From: Klebsiella sp. BIGb0138
GTDB lineage: Bacteria; Pseudomonadota; Gammaproteobacteria; Enterobacterales; Enterobacteriaceae
DNA length: 41,856 nucleotides
Assembly: GCF_004342285.1 (NCBI RefSeq)
Contig: NZ_SMCV01000002.1
Span: forward strand, 735,313-777,168
Reading direction: 5' to 3'
In this document: one piece after another, positions 30,629 to 40,779 of the stretch
How positions within the stretch are numbered: position 1 is the first letter of the stretch
Layout: every line of letters begins with the position of its first letter
Notes under the pieces: generated by a model
What the model was told of the DNA's origin: nothing
The model's input: the letters and a program-made list of their open reading frames with translations, nothing else
Databases searched by the model: none
Translations under genes and position numbers: made by a program

Positions 30629-32042
30629 GCCCCTTTCTGGCCGCCTCCCAGGCCGCCAGCGTCTCCAGCCGCGCCTGCTTATGATCGACCAGCGGGCGCG
30701 GATACGCCAGCGTCACGCCCTGCTTATCGGCCCAGACCCACGGCTGGTGTAGCGCTTTCTCCGGCACTGCCGCCAGCTCGGGCAGCCATTGGCGGATAAA
30801 GCGTCCCGCCTTATCAAACTTCTCGCCCTGGGTGGTGGGATTGAAAATACGAAAATAAGGCGCGGCATCGGTTCCGGTCGAAGCGGCCCATTGCCAGCCG
30901 CCGTTATTCGCCGCCAGATCGCCGTCTATCAGCTGGCTGATAAAATAGCGCTCGCCCGCACGCCAGTCGATGCGCAGGTCCTTCACCAGGAAACTGGCGG
31001 CGATCATCCGCAGGCGGTTATGCATCCAGCCCGTCGCATTGAGCTGGCGCATCGCGGCATCGACAATCGGGAATCCGCTTTGCCCGCTTTGCCACGCCTG
31101 TAACCCGGGCGCATCGTCACGCCACGCCACTTTATCGGTCCAGGCAATAAACGGACGCCCTTTACCTGTCCCCGGGTAGAACACCAGCAAATGCCGATAA
31201 AACTCACGCCAGATCAGCTCATTTAACCACCCCGCCCCCGCGCCGCCGTCAAGCGCGCCGGGCTGCTCCGCCAGCAGACGATGCAGACACTGGCGCGGCG
31301 AAAGGACGCCAACGGCGAGGCAGGGCGAAAGCCGGCTGGTGCCCTCCTCGGCCGGGAAATCGCGCTGCTGGTCGTAGCTGGCGGCTTTTTGCTGACAGAA
31401 AACGCGCAGCCGGGCGATCGCCGTTTTTTCATCAGCGGCAAACAGCTGCGGATCAAACGCCGTTTGTGGATAGCGAATTTGCGGCAGCGGCGCCGGCGTC
31501 AGCGGCCCGCTGGCGCGAACTTTGGGGGCGGCAACGCATTCAGGTAACGCGTCGCCCAGCCGGCGCAGAAAGGCATTTTTGAACGGGGTAAATACCTTAT
31601 ACATCTCACGATTACCGGTCAGCACGCTGCCGGGCGGCAGTAAAAGCGCATCGTCAAACCCCTGGCACACCACGTCACTCAGCGCTTTCTCCACCGCCGC
31701 ATCGCGCTGGCGTTCATTGATTTCATACTGGTAGTTATAAAACAGATGACTGACCTGCTGCTCTGCGCAGTAGTGGGCAAGGCATTCAACGCTGGCCGCG
31801 AAATCAGCCGTTTCAGCCACCAGCAGCGGGATCCCCCGCTCGGCCAGCACGGCGTTCAGGCTTTGCAGGTGGTGGGCAATAAACGCCGCCTGACGCGGCG
31901 CCATACCGTGTTGCTGCCATTGACCCGGCGTGACGATAAATAACGCCAGCACGCTGGCATGCGGATCGCGACAGGCCGCCGCGAGCGCCAGGTTATCATG
32001 GATGCGTAAATCTGCGCGAAACCAGACCAGATGGGTGGCCAT
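30600..32042 (-). CDS. phrB: Deoxyribodipyrimidine photo-lyase (class I CPD photolyase)
   Basis: Light-driven repair enzyme that splits cyclobutane pyrimidine dimers. It is 480 aa (E. coli 472). An N-terminal alpha/beta photoantenna domain (about 1-130, [14 protein letters not shown]) and a C-terminal helical FAD-binding domain are present. The latter has the motifs [36 protein letters not shown] and [14 protein letters not shown] 32042 is preferred over 32069: it has AGGAG 4-5 nt upstream and begins MATHLVWFR. In E. coli ybgA precedes phr; it is missing here. The last 29 nt overlap dtpD on the other strand. Confidence 0.95.
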   Translation of the reverse strand: MATHLVWFRADLRIHDNLALAAACRDPHASVLALFIVTPGQWQQHGMAPRQAAFIAHHLQSLNAVLAERGIPLLVAETADFAASVECLAHYCAEQQVSHLFYNYQYEINERQRDAAVEKALSDVVCQGFDDALLLPPGSVLTGNREMYKVFTPFKNAFLRRLGDALPECVAAPKVRASGPLTPAPLPQIRYPQTAFDPQLFAADEKTAIARLRVFCQQKAASYDQQRDFPAEEGTSRLSPCLAVGVLSPRQCLHRLLAEQPGALDGGAGAGWLNELIWREFYRHLLVFYPGTGKGRPFIAWTDKVAWRDDAPGLQAWQSGQSGFPIVDAAMRQLNATGWMHNRLRMIAASFLVKDLRIDWRAGERYFISQLIDGDLAANNGGWQWAASTGTDAAPYFRIFNPTTQGEKFDKAGRFIRQWLPELAAVPEKALHQPWVWADKQGVTLAYPRPLVDHKQARLETLAAWEAARKGLTPPPEGGA

Positions 32043-32187
32043 AAAACTCCTGCAATCAGTAACATTCATGGATTCGATACCCCCGGCCGCGTTAGAAACC
32101 CGTAGTCCGCGGGGTAAGTATCAGGAAATTCAGGTATAGAGTGTTGCAGGAGGCGCGCAGGCGCAAGCAGAGGTCGTCGACCCGGGC

Positions 32188-32216
32188 AAAAAAAAACCGC
32201 CGGAGAACCGGCGGTT
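32188..32216 (-). terminator. Rho-independent terminator after ybfA
   Basis: On the minus strand, AACCGCCGG-TTCT-CCGGCGGTT (32195-32216) is followed by nine Ts (32188-32196, two in the stem). It lies 20 nt past the ybfA stop. Confidence 0.93.
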
Positions 32217-32236
32217 ATGCAGTCTGGAGGTAGCGA

Positions 32237-32443
32237 TCAGTAAAAGTCAGCGGCGGCTTTTTCCGCCTGCGCCATCCATACCGGCTGTTCGCTGGTTTTC
32301 GCCCAGACGCGGTGCAGCCAGCTGTAATAGCGGGCCCGGTCTTTCCAGAACAGCATCACCGGAAGCGCCACTACGCCAGCCACGACGGCGAAAGCGCGAC
32401 GTAAGAAAACAACATGAGCAGGATAGGTTTTGTACAACGCCAT
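32237..32443 (-). CDS. ybfA: Small membrane protein YbfA (DUF2517)
   Basis: A 68-aa protein with one hydrophobic segment (about 10-31, [20 protein letters not shown]) followed by a charged tail ([15 protein letters not shown]). Its function is unknown. It is divergent from kdpFABC, as in E. coli. The longest frame begins 11 codons upstream (32476). ATG 32443 gives the E. coli length and has GGGAGAG upstream. A strong terminator follows. Confidence 0.92.
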   Translation of the reverse strand: MALYKTYPAHVVFLRRAFAVVAGVVALPVMLFWKDRARYYSWLHRVWAKTSEQPVWMAQAEKAAADFY

Positions 32444-32753
32444 AATTTCTCTCCCCTTTGTCAGGCCGGCAATCAACGCCGGTAAAAGTGTGAATGTCTC
32501 TCTGGTTAAAATAATACCGCTTTGCGTGTAATTTTACTACTCATCCGACCACTAAAAACAGGTAATTTAGCCTTTATTTACATTCATCCGGTAACTAAGT
32601 TACGAAACGGTTAAATTAATACTAACCATTGGTTAAATTGTGGTTTTGGTGATTTTTATATTTTTTTTACACCGCCTCTGCTGATTTTTGCAAAATCTTT
32701 GCAGCCAAATTCCTATCCTCCCGGTAAATCGTAAATACCCCCGGAGGTGGATT
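32444..32753. other. ybfA-kdpF divergent control region (no gene seen)
   Basis: 310 nt with no gene. It is markedly AT-rich from 32510 to 32710. It contains the T-rich KdpE site and kdp promoter near the kdpF side, and the ybfA leader on the other. Confidence 0.7.
32652..32685 (+). promoter_or_regulatory. Probable KdpE operator of kdpFABC
   Basis: A T-tract (ATTTTTATATTTTTTTTACA and following CCGCC) matches the E. coli KdpE-binding sequence as I recall it. It lies about 70-100 nt upstream of kdpF. A -10-like TATCCT occurs at 32714-32719. No good -35 is seen, as expected for an activator-dependent promoter. Confidence 0.55.
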
Positions 32754-32843
32754 GTGAGTGCAGGTGTAATCGCTGGCGTGGCGCTGGTATTCCTGTTGCT
32801 GGCTTATCTGGTCTATGCCCTGATCAATGCGGAGGCATTCTGA
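32754..32843 (+). CDS. kdpF: K(+)-transporting ATPase small subunit KdpF
   Basis: A 29-aa single-helix membrane peptide ([16 protein letters not shown] start, EAF end) that stabilises the KdpFABC complex. The start is GTG with GGAGG (32742-32746) upstream, and the stop TGA overlaps the kdpA ATG by one base (TGATG). Length equals E. coli KdpF. It is the first gene of the kdp operon. Confidence 0.95.
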   Translation: MSAGVIAGVALVFLLLAYLVYALINAEAF

Positions 32844-34522
32844 TGGCCGCACAAGGATTGTTACTTATCGCCAGTTTTTTGCTGCTGGTGCTGGTACTGG
32901 CGCGTCTGACCGGGACGCTGCTGGCCAGAATGATCAACGATACCCCGCTGCCGGGCCTTGCCGGCATCGAACGCGGTATATGGCGGATCGCGGGGATCCG
33001 CGCGCAGGAGATGAGCGGGTACCAGTATCTGTTCGCCATTCTGCTGTTTAATACGCTCGGGCTGGTCGCGCTGTTCGCCCTGCTGATATTGCAGGGCTCG
33101 CTGCCGCTCAACCCTCAACATCTGCCCGGCCTCTCCTGGGATCTGGCGTGGAATACGGCGGTGAGCTTCGTCAGCAACACCAACTGGCAGGCCTATGCCG
33201 GTGAAAGCACCCTCAGCTATCTCAGCCAGATGGCCGGGCTGGCGGTACAAAACTTCCTCTCTGCGGCAACCGGCATCGCGGTGATTTTTGCCTTCATCCG
33301 CGCCTGGTCGCGCCAGCAGGTTTCGACCCTGGGGAACGCCTGGGTCGATCTCACCCGCATTACCCTTTGGCTACTGCTGCCGCTCTCCCTGCCGATCGCG
33401 CTGTTCTTTATTCAGCAGGGCGTGCCGCAAAACCTGCTCTCCTACCAGGCCTTCACCTCGCTGGAAGGCGTGCATCAGTCGTTGCCTATGGGGCCGATAG
33501 CCTCGCAGGAAGCGATTAAAATGCTCGGCACCAACGGCGGCGGATTCTTTAACGCCAACTCATCGCACCCGTTCGAAAACCCCACGGCGCTGAGCAATCT
33601 GGTACAAATGCTGGCGATCTTTTTGCTCCCTGCGGCGCTGTGCTTTGCCTTTGGCGAGGTCGTCGGCGATCGTCGCCAGGGGCACGCCATTTTGTGGGCC
33701 ATGACGCTGATCTTCATCGTCTGCGCCGCGGTCGTGATGTGGGCGGAAACTCAGGGCAACCCGCACCTGCTAAAACTGGGGGCGGATAGCAGCCTCAATA
33801 TGGAAGGCAAAGAGAGTCGCTTTGGCATTCTGGCCAGCAGCCTGTTCGCGGTGGTTACGACTGCCGCCTCGTGTGGCGCGGTGAACGCGATGCATGACTC
33901 CTTTACCGCGCTGGGCGGGATGGTCCCCATGTGGCTGATGCAGATCGGCGAAGTGGTGTTCGGCGGCGTAGGCTCAGGCCTGTACGGCATGCTGCTGTTT
34001 GTCATGCTGGCGGTGTTTATCGCCGGACTGATGATCGGCCGTACGCCGGAATACCTCGGCAAGAAAATTGACGTGCGCGAAATGAAAATGATCGCCCTGG
34101 CGATCCTCGTCACGCCGACCCTGGTCCTGCTGGGTACCGCGCTGGCGATGATGACCGATGCCGGGCGCGCGGGAATATTTAACCCAGGCGCGCATGGCTT
34201 TAGCGAAGTGCTGTACGCCGTGACGTCCGCCGCCAATAACAACGGTAGCGCCTTCGCCGGGCTGGGGGCAGCGACGCCGTTCTGGAACCTGCTGCTGGCG
34301 TTCTGCATGCTGATCGGTCGTTTCGCGGTCATCGTACCGGTGATGGCCATCGCCGGCTCGCTGGTGAAGAAGAAAATTCAACCCACCAGTTCCGGCACGC
34401 TCGTCACCCACGATGTGCTGTTTATCGGCCTGCTGATCGGCACCGTGCTGCTGGTAGGCGCCCTGACCTTTATTCCCGCACTGACGCTCGGCCCGTTGGC
34501 GGAACACTTCTCCTTACTTTAA
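32843..34522 (+). CDS. kdpA: K(+)-transporting ATPase subunit A (channel-like subunit)
   Basis: Potassium-binding and selectivity subunit of the Kdp ATPase, 559 aa with about ten membrane helices. The four pore-loop repeats are visible: [45 protein letters not shown] and [13 protein letters not shown]. Each contributes to a K+ filter with KcsA-like topology. ATG 32843 ([12 protein letters not shown]) is preferred to a frame start at 32747, since the latter would overlap all of kdpF. It is coupled to kdpF by one base. Confidence 0.97.
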   Translation: MAAQGLLLIASFLLLVLVLARLTGTLLARMINDTPLPGLAGIERGIWRIAGIRAQEMSGYQYLFAILLFNTLGLVALFALLILQGSLPLNPQHLPGLSWDLAWNTAVSFVSNTNWQAYAGESTLSYLSQMAGLAVQNFLSAATGIAVIFAFIRAWSRQQVSTLGNAWVDLTRITLWLLLPLSLPIALFFIQQGVPQNLLSYQAFTSLEGVHQSLPMGPIASQEAIKMLGTNGGGFFNANSSHPFENPTALSNLVQMLAIFLLPAALCFAFGEVVGDRRQGHAILWAMTLIFIVCAAVVMWAETQGNPHLLKLGADSSLNMEGKESRFGILASSLFAVVTTAASCGAVNAMHDSFTALGGMVPMWLMQIGEVVFGGVGSGLYGMLLFVMLAVFIAGLMIGRTPEYLGKKIDVREMKMIALAILVTPTLVLLGTALAMMTDAGRAGIFNPGAHGFSEVLYAVTSAANNNGSAFAGLGAATPFWNLLLAFCMLIGRFAVIVPVMAIAGSLVKKKIQPTSSGTLVTHDVLFIGLLIGTVLLVGALTFIPALTLGPLAEHFSLL

Positions 34523-34542
34523 GCGATGCGGAGCAACCTGTT

Positions 34543-36591
34543 ATGAATCGCAAACAATTAGCCCTGCTGGAGCCGACGCTGATGCGTCAGGCGCTGCTGG
34601 ACGCGGTGAAAAAACTCAGCCCGATGGTGCAGCGGCGTAACCCGGTGATGTTTATCGTCTGGATCGGCAGCCTGATCACTACCCTTCTTGCTATCGCCAT
34701 GGCCGGCGGGCAGGTAGCGGGCAGCGCCGCGTTTACCGCTGCCGTCAGCCTCTGGCTATGGTTTACCGTGCTGTTTGCCAACTTCGCCGAAGCGATGGCG
34801 GAGGGGCGTAGCAAAGCGCAGGCCAACAGTCTGAGAGGGGTAAAAAAGACCGCCTCTGCCCGTAAGCTGCGCGCCCCGCAGCATGATGCGCCAGTCGACC
34901 CTATTCCGGCCGATGACTTACGCAAAGGCGACGTCGTACTGGTGGAAGCTGGCGATATCATCCCCTGCGACGGGGAGGTCATTGAAGGCGGCGCCTCGGT
35001 GGATGAAAGCGCCATCACCGGCGAGTCCGCGCCGGTGATCCGTGAATCCGGCGGCGACTTTGCGTCGGTCACCGGCGGGACGCGCATTCTCTCCGACTGG
35101 CTGGTGATCCGCTGTAGCGTAAACCCCGGGGAAACGTTCCTTGATCGGATGATCGCCATGGTGGAAGGCGCCCAGCGTCGTAAAACGCCGAATGAAATTG
35201 CGCTGACGATCCTGCTGATCGCCCTGACGCTGGTGTTCCTGCTGGCCACCGCCACCATCTGGCCGTTCTCTGCCTGGAGCGGGAAGACGGTCAGCGTGAC
35301 GGTGCTGGTGGCGCTGCTGGTGTGCCTGATACCGACCACTATCGGCGGCCTGCTGTCGGCCATCGGCGTGGCCGGGATGAGCCGCATGCTGGGCGCCAAC
35401 GTCATCGCCACCAGCGGACGCGCGGTGGAGGCGGCGGGCGATGTCGATGTCCTGCTGCTGGATAAAACCGGCACCATAACTCTCGGTAACCGTCAGGCCT
35501 CCGCGTTTCTGCCCGCCCGCGGCGTGGAAGAAAAAACGCTGGCCGACGCGGCGCAGCTCGCTTCGCTGGCGGATGAAACGCCGGAAGGACGCAGTATCGT
35601 GGTGCTGGCGAAACAACGCTTTAATCTGCGCGAACGGGATCTGCAGTCGCTGCACGCCACCTTTATCCCCTTTACCGCGCAGACGCGTATGAGCGGGATT
35701 AATATCGATCGGCGGATGATCCGTAAAGGCTCCGTGGACGCCATTCGTCGCCACGTCGAGGCTAACGGCGGCCGCTTCCCGGCGGACGTCGACAAACAGG
35801 TTGCAGAGGTCGCCCGTCTGGGCGCCACGCCGCTGGTGGTCGCAGAAGGCGAGCGCGTGCTGGGAATTATTTCCCTGAAAGATATCGTCAAAGGCGGGAT
35901 CAAAGAGCGCTTTGCCCAGCTGCGCAAAATGGGGATCAAAACGGTGATGATCACCGGCGATAACCGCCTGACCGCGGCGGCCATAGCCGCCGAAGCGGGG
36001 GTGGATGATTTCCTGGCCGAAGCCACCCCGGAAGCCAAGCTGGCGCTGATTCGCCAGTATCAGTCCGAAGGGCGCCTGGTGGCGATGACCGGCGACGGCA
36101 CCAACGATGCCCCGGCGCTGGCCCAGGCCGATGTCGCGGTGGCGATGAACTCCGGCACCCAGGCGGCCAAAGAGGCGGGCAATATGGTGGATCTCGACTC
36201 TAACCCGACCAAACTGATTGAGGTGGTGCATATCGGTAAGCAGATGCTGATGACCCGCGGTTCATTGACCACCTTCAGTATCGCCAACGATGTGGCGAAA
36301 TATTTTGCCATTATTCCCGCCGCCTTTGCCGCCGTTTACCCGCAGCTCGCCATGCTCAACGTCATGCGCCTGCATTCGCCCGCATCGGCGATACTCAGCG
36401 CGGTTATCTTCAACGCACTGATTATCGTCTTCTTGATCCCGCTGGCGCTGAAGGGCGTGAGCTATCGCCCGCTGTCCGCTTCGGCCATGCTGCGCCGTAA
36501 TCTGTGGGTCTACGGCCCCGGCGGACTGCTGGTGCCGTTTATCGGTATTAAAGCTATCGATCTGTTACTGACCCTGACCGGGCTGCTGTGA
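34543..36591 (+). CDS. kdpB: K(+)-transporting ATPase subunit B (P-type ATPase)
   Basis: Catalytic P1A-type ATPase subunit, 682 aa. The phosphorylated residue is Asp307 in DKTGTITLG. The actuator loop has TGES (159-162), with Ser162 being the reported inhibitory phosphorylation site. The nucleotide-binding domain has KGSVDAI, and the hinge [17 protein letters not shown]. Membrane helices lie near 35-85, 220-275 and 575-680. It starts 20 nt after kdpA with a GGAG-like ribosome site. Confidence 0.97.
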   Translation: MNRKQLALLEPTLMRQALLDAVKKLSPMVQRRNPVMFIVWIGSLITTLLAIAMAGGQVAGSAAFTAAVSLWLWFTVLFANFAEAMAEGRSKAQANSLRGVKKTASARKLRAPQHDAPVDPIPADDLRKGDVVLVEAGDIIPCDGEVIEGGASVDESAITGESAPVIRESGGDFASVTGGTRILSDWLVIRCSVNPGETFLDRMIAMVEGAQRRKTPNEIALTILLIALTLVFLLATATIWPFSAWSGKTVSVTVLVALLVCLIPTTIGGLLSAIGVAGMSRMLGANVIATSGRAVEAAGDVDVLLLDKTGTITLGNRQASAFLPARGVEEKTLADAAQLASLADETPEGRSIVVLAKQRFNLRERDLQSLHATFIPFTAQTRMSGINIDRRMIRKGSVDAIRRHVEANGGRFPADVDKQVAEVARLGATPLVVAEGERVLGIISLKDIVKGGIKERFAQLRKMGIKTVMITGDNRLTAAAIAAEAGVDDFLAEATPEAKLALIRQYQSEGRLVAMTGDGTNDAPALAQADVAVAMNSGTQAAKEAGNMVDLDSNPTKLIEVVHIGKQMLMTRGSLTTFSIANDVAKYFAIIPAAFAAVYPQLAMLNVMRLHSPASAILSAVIFNALIIVFLIPLALKGVSYRPLSASAMLRRNLWVYGPGGLLVPFIGIKAIDLLLTLTGLL

Positions 36592-36601
36592 GGAAAATTC
36601 C

Positions 36602-37177
36602 ATGTCATTTATTCGACCGGCACTGACGCTCTTTATTCTGTTAACCCTGGTCACCGGCGGCGTTTATCCGCTGCTGACCACCGCGCTGGGGCAATGGTGG
36701 TTCCCGCAGCAGGCCAACGGCTCGCTTATCCGCATCGCGGGTGAAGTCCGCGGCTCCAGCCTGATTGGCCAGAACTTTACCGCCGCGGGTTATTTCCACG
36801 GTCGCCCGTCGGCAACCGCGCCGACGCCCTATAATCCGCTCGCCTCCGGCGGCAGCAACCTCGCCGTCAGCAACCCGGCGCTGGATACCGCCATCGGTGC
36901 ACGCGTTCAGGCCCTGCGTCGCGCCAATCCGGATGCCGACCCGCGCGTTCCGGTCGAACTGGTCACCACCTCCGCAAGCGGTCTGGATAATAATCTGACG
37001 CCGGCGGCCGCGCTCTGGCAGGCGCCGCGCGTCGCCCAAGCCCGCAATATCAGCGTTGAACAGGTCACCCGACTGGTGAACGAGGCGACACAAAAACCGC
37101 TGGCCGGTTTTCTCGGCCAACCTGTGGTAAATATACTGCAGCTGAATATGGCGCTGGATGCCCTGAAGGATAAGTAA
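36602..37177 (+). CDS. kdpC: K(+)-transporting ATPase subunit C
   Basis: Accessory subunit of the Kdp ATPase, 191 aa (E. coli 190). It has one N-terminal membrane helix (about 8-30), then a periplasmic-side domain with the conserved [20 protein letters not shown] and [17 protein letters not shown]. It is thought to stabilise the KdpA-KdpB interaction. It starts 10 nt after kdpB, with AGGAAA before the ATG. kdpD begins 1 nt after its stop. Confidence 0.96.
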   Translation: MSFIRPALTLFILLTLVTGGVYPLLTTALGQWWFPQQANGSLIRIAGEVRGSSLIGQNFTAAGYFHGRPSATAPTPYNPLASGGSNLAVSNPALDTAIGARVQALRRANPDADPRVPVELVTTSASGLDNNLTPAAALWQAPRVAQARNISVEQVTRLVNEATQKPLAGFLGQPVVNILQLNMALDALKDK

Positions 37178-37178
37178 A

Positions 37179-39866
37179 ATGAGTGACGAGCCGCTGCGTC
37201 CCGACCCGGACCGCCTGTTGCAACATACCGGCGAACCGCATCGCGGCAAGCTAAAAGTGTTTTTTGGCGCCTGTGCCGGCGTCGGTAAAACCTGGGCGAT
37301 GCTGGCGGAAGCACAGCGGCTGCGCGCTCAGGGACTGGATATTCTGGTCGGCGTAGCGGAAACCCACGGGCGCAAAGAAACTGCCGCCATGCTGGAGGGG
37401 CTCAGCGCTCTCCCCGCGCGCCGACTCTCTCATCGTGGGCGCTACGTCCACGAATTCGATCTCGACGCCGCGCTGGCGCGCCGCCCGGCGCTGATTCTGG
37501 TGGATGAGCTGGCGCACAGCAACGCGCCGGGGTCACGCCACCCTAAACGCTGGCAGGATGTCGAAGAGCTTCTCGAGGCCGGTATCGACGTTTTTACCAC
37601 CGTTAACGTCCAGCACCTGGAAAGCCTCAATGATGTCGTCAGCGGCATTACCGGTGTCCAGGTGCGTGAGACCATCCCCGACCCCTTTTTTGACGCCGCC
37701 GATGATGTGATGCTGGTCGACCTGCCTCCCGACGATCTGCGCCAGCGGCTGAATGAAGGTAAGGTCTATATCGGCGGTCAGGCGGAACGGGCCATCGAGA
37801 ACTTCTTTCGCAAAGGGAATCTGATCGCCCTCCGTGAGCTGGCGCTACGCCGCACCGCAGACCGGGTCGACGAACAGATGCGCGCCTGGCGCGACCGTCT
37901 GGGCCAGGAGAAAGTCTGGCATACCCGCGATGCCATCCTGCTCTGCATCGGCCACAACACCGGCAGTGAAAAGCTGGTGCGCGCCGCCGCGCGACTGGCG
38001 GCCAGGTTCGGCGGCGTCTGGCATGCGATCTATGTAGAAACCCCTTCCCTGCATCGCCTGCCGGAGACGAAACGGCGGGCGATTCTTGCCGCGCTGCGGC
38101 TGGCGCAGGAGCTGGGGGCAGAAACGGCCACCCTCGCCGATCCGTCTGAAGAGAAAGCCGTGCTGCACTATGCCCGCGAGCATAACCTTGGCAAAATCGT
38201 CATCGGTCGCCACGGAAGACGCCGCTGGTGGAGTCGTACGGGGTTCGCCGATCGCCTGGCTCGCTTTGCGCCGGATCTCGATCTGGTGGTGATCGCTATG
38301 GATGAAAAAAACGATCCGCCGCCCGTCCGAAGCCATGACAGCCGGACAACGCTGGAGAAATGGCGTCTGCAGATCCAGGGCTGCTGCGTCGCCCTGGCGC
38401 TGTGTACGGTGATTACGCTGGTGGCGATGCAATGGCTGGTGGCCTTTGAAGCCGCCAACCTGGTGATGATTTATCTGCTCGGCGTGGTTATCATCGCGCT
38501 GCGCTACGGTCGCTGGCCGTCGGTGCTGGCAACGATTATCAACGTGCTGAGCTTCGATCTGTTCTTTATCGCCCCCCGCGGTACGCTGGCGGTTTCCGAT
38601 GTGCAATATCTGTTGACCTTTGGGGTCATGCTTACCGTCGGTCTGGTTATCGGTAATCTTACCGCCGGCGTCCGCTACCAGGCCCGCGTCGCGCGCTATC
38701 GCGAGCAACGCACCCGTCATCTGTATGAGATGTCGCAAGCGCTGGCGATCGGGCGCAGCGAAGAAGATATCGCCATGACCAGCGAACGCTTTATCGCCTC
38801 CACCTTCCAGGCCCGCGGCCAGCTACTGCTACCCGATGATAGCGGTAAACTGCATCCGTTAACCCATCAGCCGGGCCTGAGCGCCTGGGACGATGCCATT
38901 GCGCGCTGGAGCTTCGATAAGGGCCAGCCCGCTGGCGCCGGCACCGATACGCTGCCCGGCGTTCCCTACCAAATTTTACCGTTGAAAAGCGCCGCCCGTA
39001 GCTGGGGAGTGCTGGTGGTTGAGCCGGATAACCTGCGGCAGCTGATGATTCCCGAACAGCAGCGCCTGCTGGAGACCTTTACTCTGCTGGCCGCCAGCGC
39101 GCTGGAGCGGCTGACGCTGACCGCCAGCGAAGAGCGGGCCCGGCTCAACAGCGAACGAGAAAGTCTGCGCAACTCGCTGCTGGCGGCGCTGTCGCATGAT
39201 CTTCGCACCCCGCTAACCGTCCTGTTTGGCCAGGCGGAAATTCTGACCCTCGATTTAGCCAGCGAAGGCTCCCGGCATGCTCCGCAGGCGAACGAAATTC
39301 GCCAGCACGTCCTCAATACCACGCGGCTGGTCAACAACCTGTTGGATATGGCGCGCATCCAGTCCGGCGGTTTTAATTTACATAAAGAGTGGCTCACTCT
39401 CGAAGAGGTGGTCGGTAGCGCATTACGGATGCTGGAGCCGGGCCCTGGCGGGCAACGTATTCAGCTCGCGCTGCCGGATCCGCTGCTGCTGGTACACGTC
39501 GATGGCCCGCTGTTTGAACGGGTGTTGATCAACCTTGTGGAGAATGCGTTGAAATATGCCGGCCCGCAGGCGCAGATCGGTATCGCGGCGCAGGCCGATG
39601 AGCGCCAGCTGATCCTGAGCATCTGGGATAATGGTCCCGGGATCCCGGCAGGCCAGGAACAGGCTATCTTTGATAAATTCGCCCGCGGCCATAAAGAGTC
39701 AGCCATTCCCGGCGTTGGGCTGGGGCTGGCAATCTGCCAGGCTATCGTCGAGGTCCACGGCGGTACGATCGGCGCGCAAACGCGTCCGGAGGGCGGCGCC
39801 TGCTTCCGTGTTACACTGCCAGCGGAAGTCCCTCCTGAGCTGGATGAATGGAATGGCGCGGCGTAA
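37179..39866 (+). CDS. kdpD: Sensor histidine kinase KdpD
   Basis: Membrane sensor kinase/phosphatase for K+ limitation, 895 aa. The N-terminal KdpD domain has a Walker A motif (GACAGVGKTWAM, about 30-41). A USP-like domain follows (about 250-365; c-di-AMP/regulatory). Four membrane helices (about 395-500), a GAF-like domain, and the HisKA domain with phosphoacceptor His673 (LSHDLRTPLT) come next. The HATPase domain has N and G boxes NLVENALKYA, DNGPGIP and GVGLGLAI. It is one base after kdpC, so it is cotranscribed. Confidence 0.97.
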   Translation: MSDEPLRPDPDRLLQHTGEPHRGKLKVFFGACAGVGKTWAMLAEAQRLRAQGLDILVGVAETHGRKETAAMLEGLSALPARRLSHRGRYVHEFDLDAALARRPALILVDELAHSNAPGSRHPKRWQDVEELLEAGIDVFTTVNVQHLESLNDVVSGITGVQVRETIPDPFFDAADDVMLVDLPPDDLRQRLNEGKVYIGGQAERAIENFFRKGNLIALRELALRRTADRVDEQMRAWRDRLGQEKVWHTRDAILLCIGHNTGSEKLVRAAARLAARFGGVWHAIYVETPSLHRLPETKRRAILAALRLAQELGAETATLADPSEEKAVLHYAREHNLGKIVIGRHGRRRWWSRTGFADRLARFAPDLDLVVIAMDEKNDPPPVRSHDSRTTLEKWRLQIQGCCVALALCTVITLVAMQWLVAFEAANLVMIYLLGVVIIALRYGRWPSVLATIINVLSFDLFFIAPRGTLAVSDVQYLLTFGVMLTVGLVIGNLTAGVRYQARVARYREQRTRHLYEMSQALAIGRSEEDIAMTSERFIASTFQARGQLLLPDDSGKLHPLTHQPGLSAWDDAIARWSFDKGQPAGAGTDTLPGVPYQILPLKSAARSWGVLVVEPDNLRQLMIPEQQRLLETFTLLAASALERLTLTASEERARLNSERESLRNSLLAALSHDLRTPLTVLFGQAEILTLDLASEGSRHAPQANEIRQHVLNTTRLVNNLLDMARIQSGGFNLHKEWLTLEEVVGSALRMLEPGPGGQRIQLALPDPLLLVHVDGPLFERVLINLVENALKYAGPQAQIGIAAQADERQLILSIWDNGPGIPAGQEQAIFDKFARGHKESAIPGVGLGLAICQAIVEVHGGTIGAQTRPEGGACFRVTLPAEVPPELDEWNGAA

Positions 39867-39936
39867 CCTGTCGCCAGGGTAAAGCGTTAGCTGCGCCCCG
39901 GTGCGCTTGCCGGCCGCAAGAGTGAACAGAGGAATG

Positions 39937-40614
39937 GTGATTAACGTACTCATTATCGAAGATGAACAGGCTATTCGCCGCTTTCTGCGCAGCGCGCTGG
40001 AAGCCGACGGTATGCGCGTCTATGAAGCCAATACCCTGCAGCGAGGCCTTATTGAAGCCGCGACCCGCAAACCGGATTTAGCGATCCTTGATCTCGGCCT
40101 GCCCGATGGCGACGGCAATGAGTTTATTCGCGAAGTGCGCCAGTGGAGCCAGATGCCGATTATCGTACTCTCCGCGCGCACCGAGGAGCACGATAAAATT
40201 GCCGCTCTTGATGCCGGTGCCGATGACTATCTCAGTAAGCCCTTTGGTATCGGCGAGCTGCAGGCGCGACTACGGGTCGCACTTCGCCGTCATGTCGGCA
40301 CGCAGGCCGACGAGCCGGTGGTGCGTTTCGCGGATATTGAGATTGATATTCCCGCCCGCCGGATAGCGCGCGGCGCACAAGAAATTCACCTGACGCCCAT
40401 TGAATTTCGCCTGCTTACGGCGCTGCTGAATAATCCCGGTAAAGTACTCACCCAGCGCCAGTTGCTCAATCAGGTATGGGGCCCCAACGCGGTAGAGCAC
40501 AGCCACTATTTGCGGATTTATATGGGGCATCTGCGGCAAAAACTGGAAGTCGATCCGGCGCGCCCGCAGCATTTACTGACCGAAACGGGGATTGGCTACC
40601 GGTTTATGCCATAG
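39937..40614 (+). CDS. kdpE: Response regulator KdpE (OmpR/PhoB family)
   Basis: DNA-binding activator of kdpFABC, 225 aa. The receiver domain has Asp8/Asp9-type acidic residues (IIEDEQ), phosphoacceptor Asp52 (AILDLGLPDGDG) and Lys in LSKPFG. A winged-helix domain (about 130-225; EFRLLTALLNNPGKVLTQRQLLN) follows. I chose the GTG at 39937. It gives the E. coli length and Asp52 numbering and has AGAGGA about 4-5 nt upstream. ATG 39934 is also possible. It starts 70 nt after kdpD, unlike the overlapping arrangement I recall for E. coli. Confidence 0.94.
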   Translation: MINVLIIEDEQAIRRFLRSALEADGMRVYEANTLQRGLIEAATRKPDLAILDLGLPDGDGNEFIREVRQWSQMPIIVLSARTEEHDKIAALDAGADDYLSKPFGIGELQARLRVALRRHVGTQADEPVVRFADIEIDIPARRIARGAQEIHLTPIEFRLLTALLNNPGKVLTQRQLLNQVWGPNAVEHSHYLRIYMGHLRQKLEVDPARPQHLLTETGIGYRFMP

Positions 40615-40669
40615 GGCGTTTTCAGAGGGCTGGACGCAGCGTTGTCTTCCGGCTTGGGCGATGGCCATG

Positions 40670-40701
40670 AAAAAGGGTTCCGCAAGAAACAGGGAACCCT
40701 T
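40670..40701 (-). terminator. Rho-independent terminator after pgm
   Basis: On the minus strand, AAGGGTTCC pairs with GGAACCCTT (40673-40701, 11-nt loop), followed by TTTTT (40670-40674). It is 79 nt past the pgm stop and faces the kdpE end; no separate plus-strand terminator was seen. Confidence 0.8.
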
Positions 40702-40779
40702 CTCTAAAACCCTTTCCAGAGTTAACCAACGCTTAAACCACCGCTATTCATGCGGAACAGGTCGGTTTTCTGACTGAAG

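Noticed and set aside
34918..36231. 437-aa open frame opposite kdpB
   Set aside because: Antisense shadow of a highly conserved gene; composition is typical of a complementary frame.
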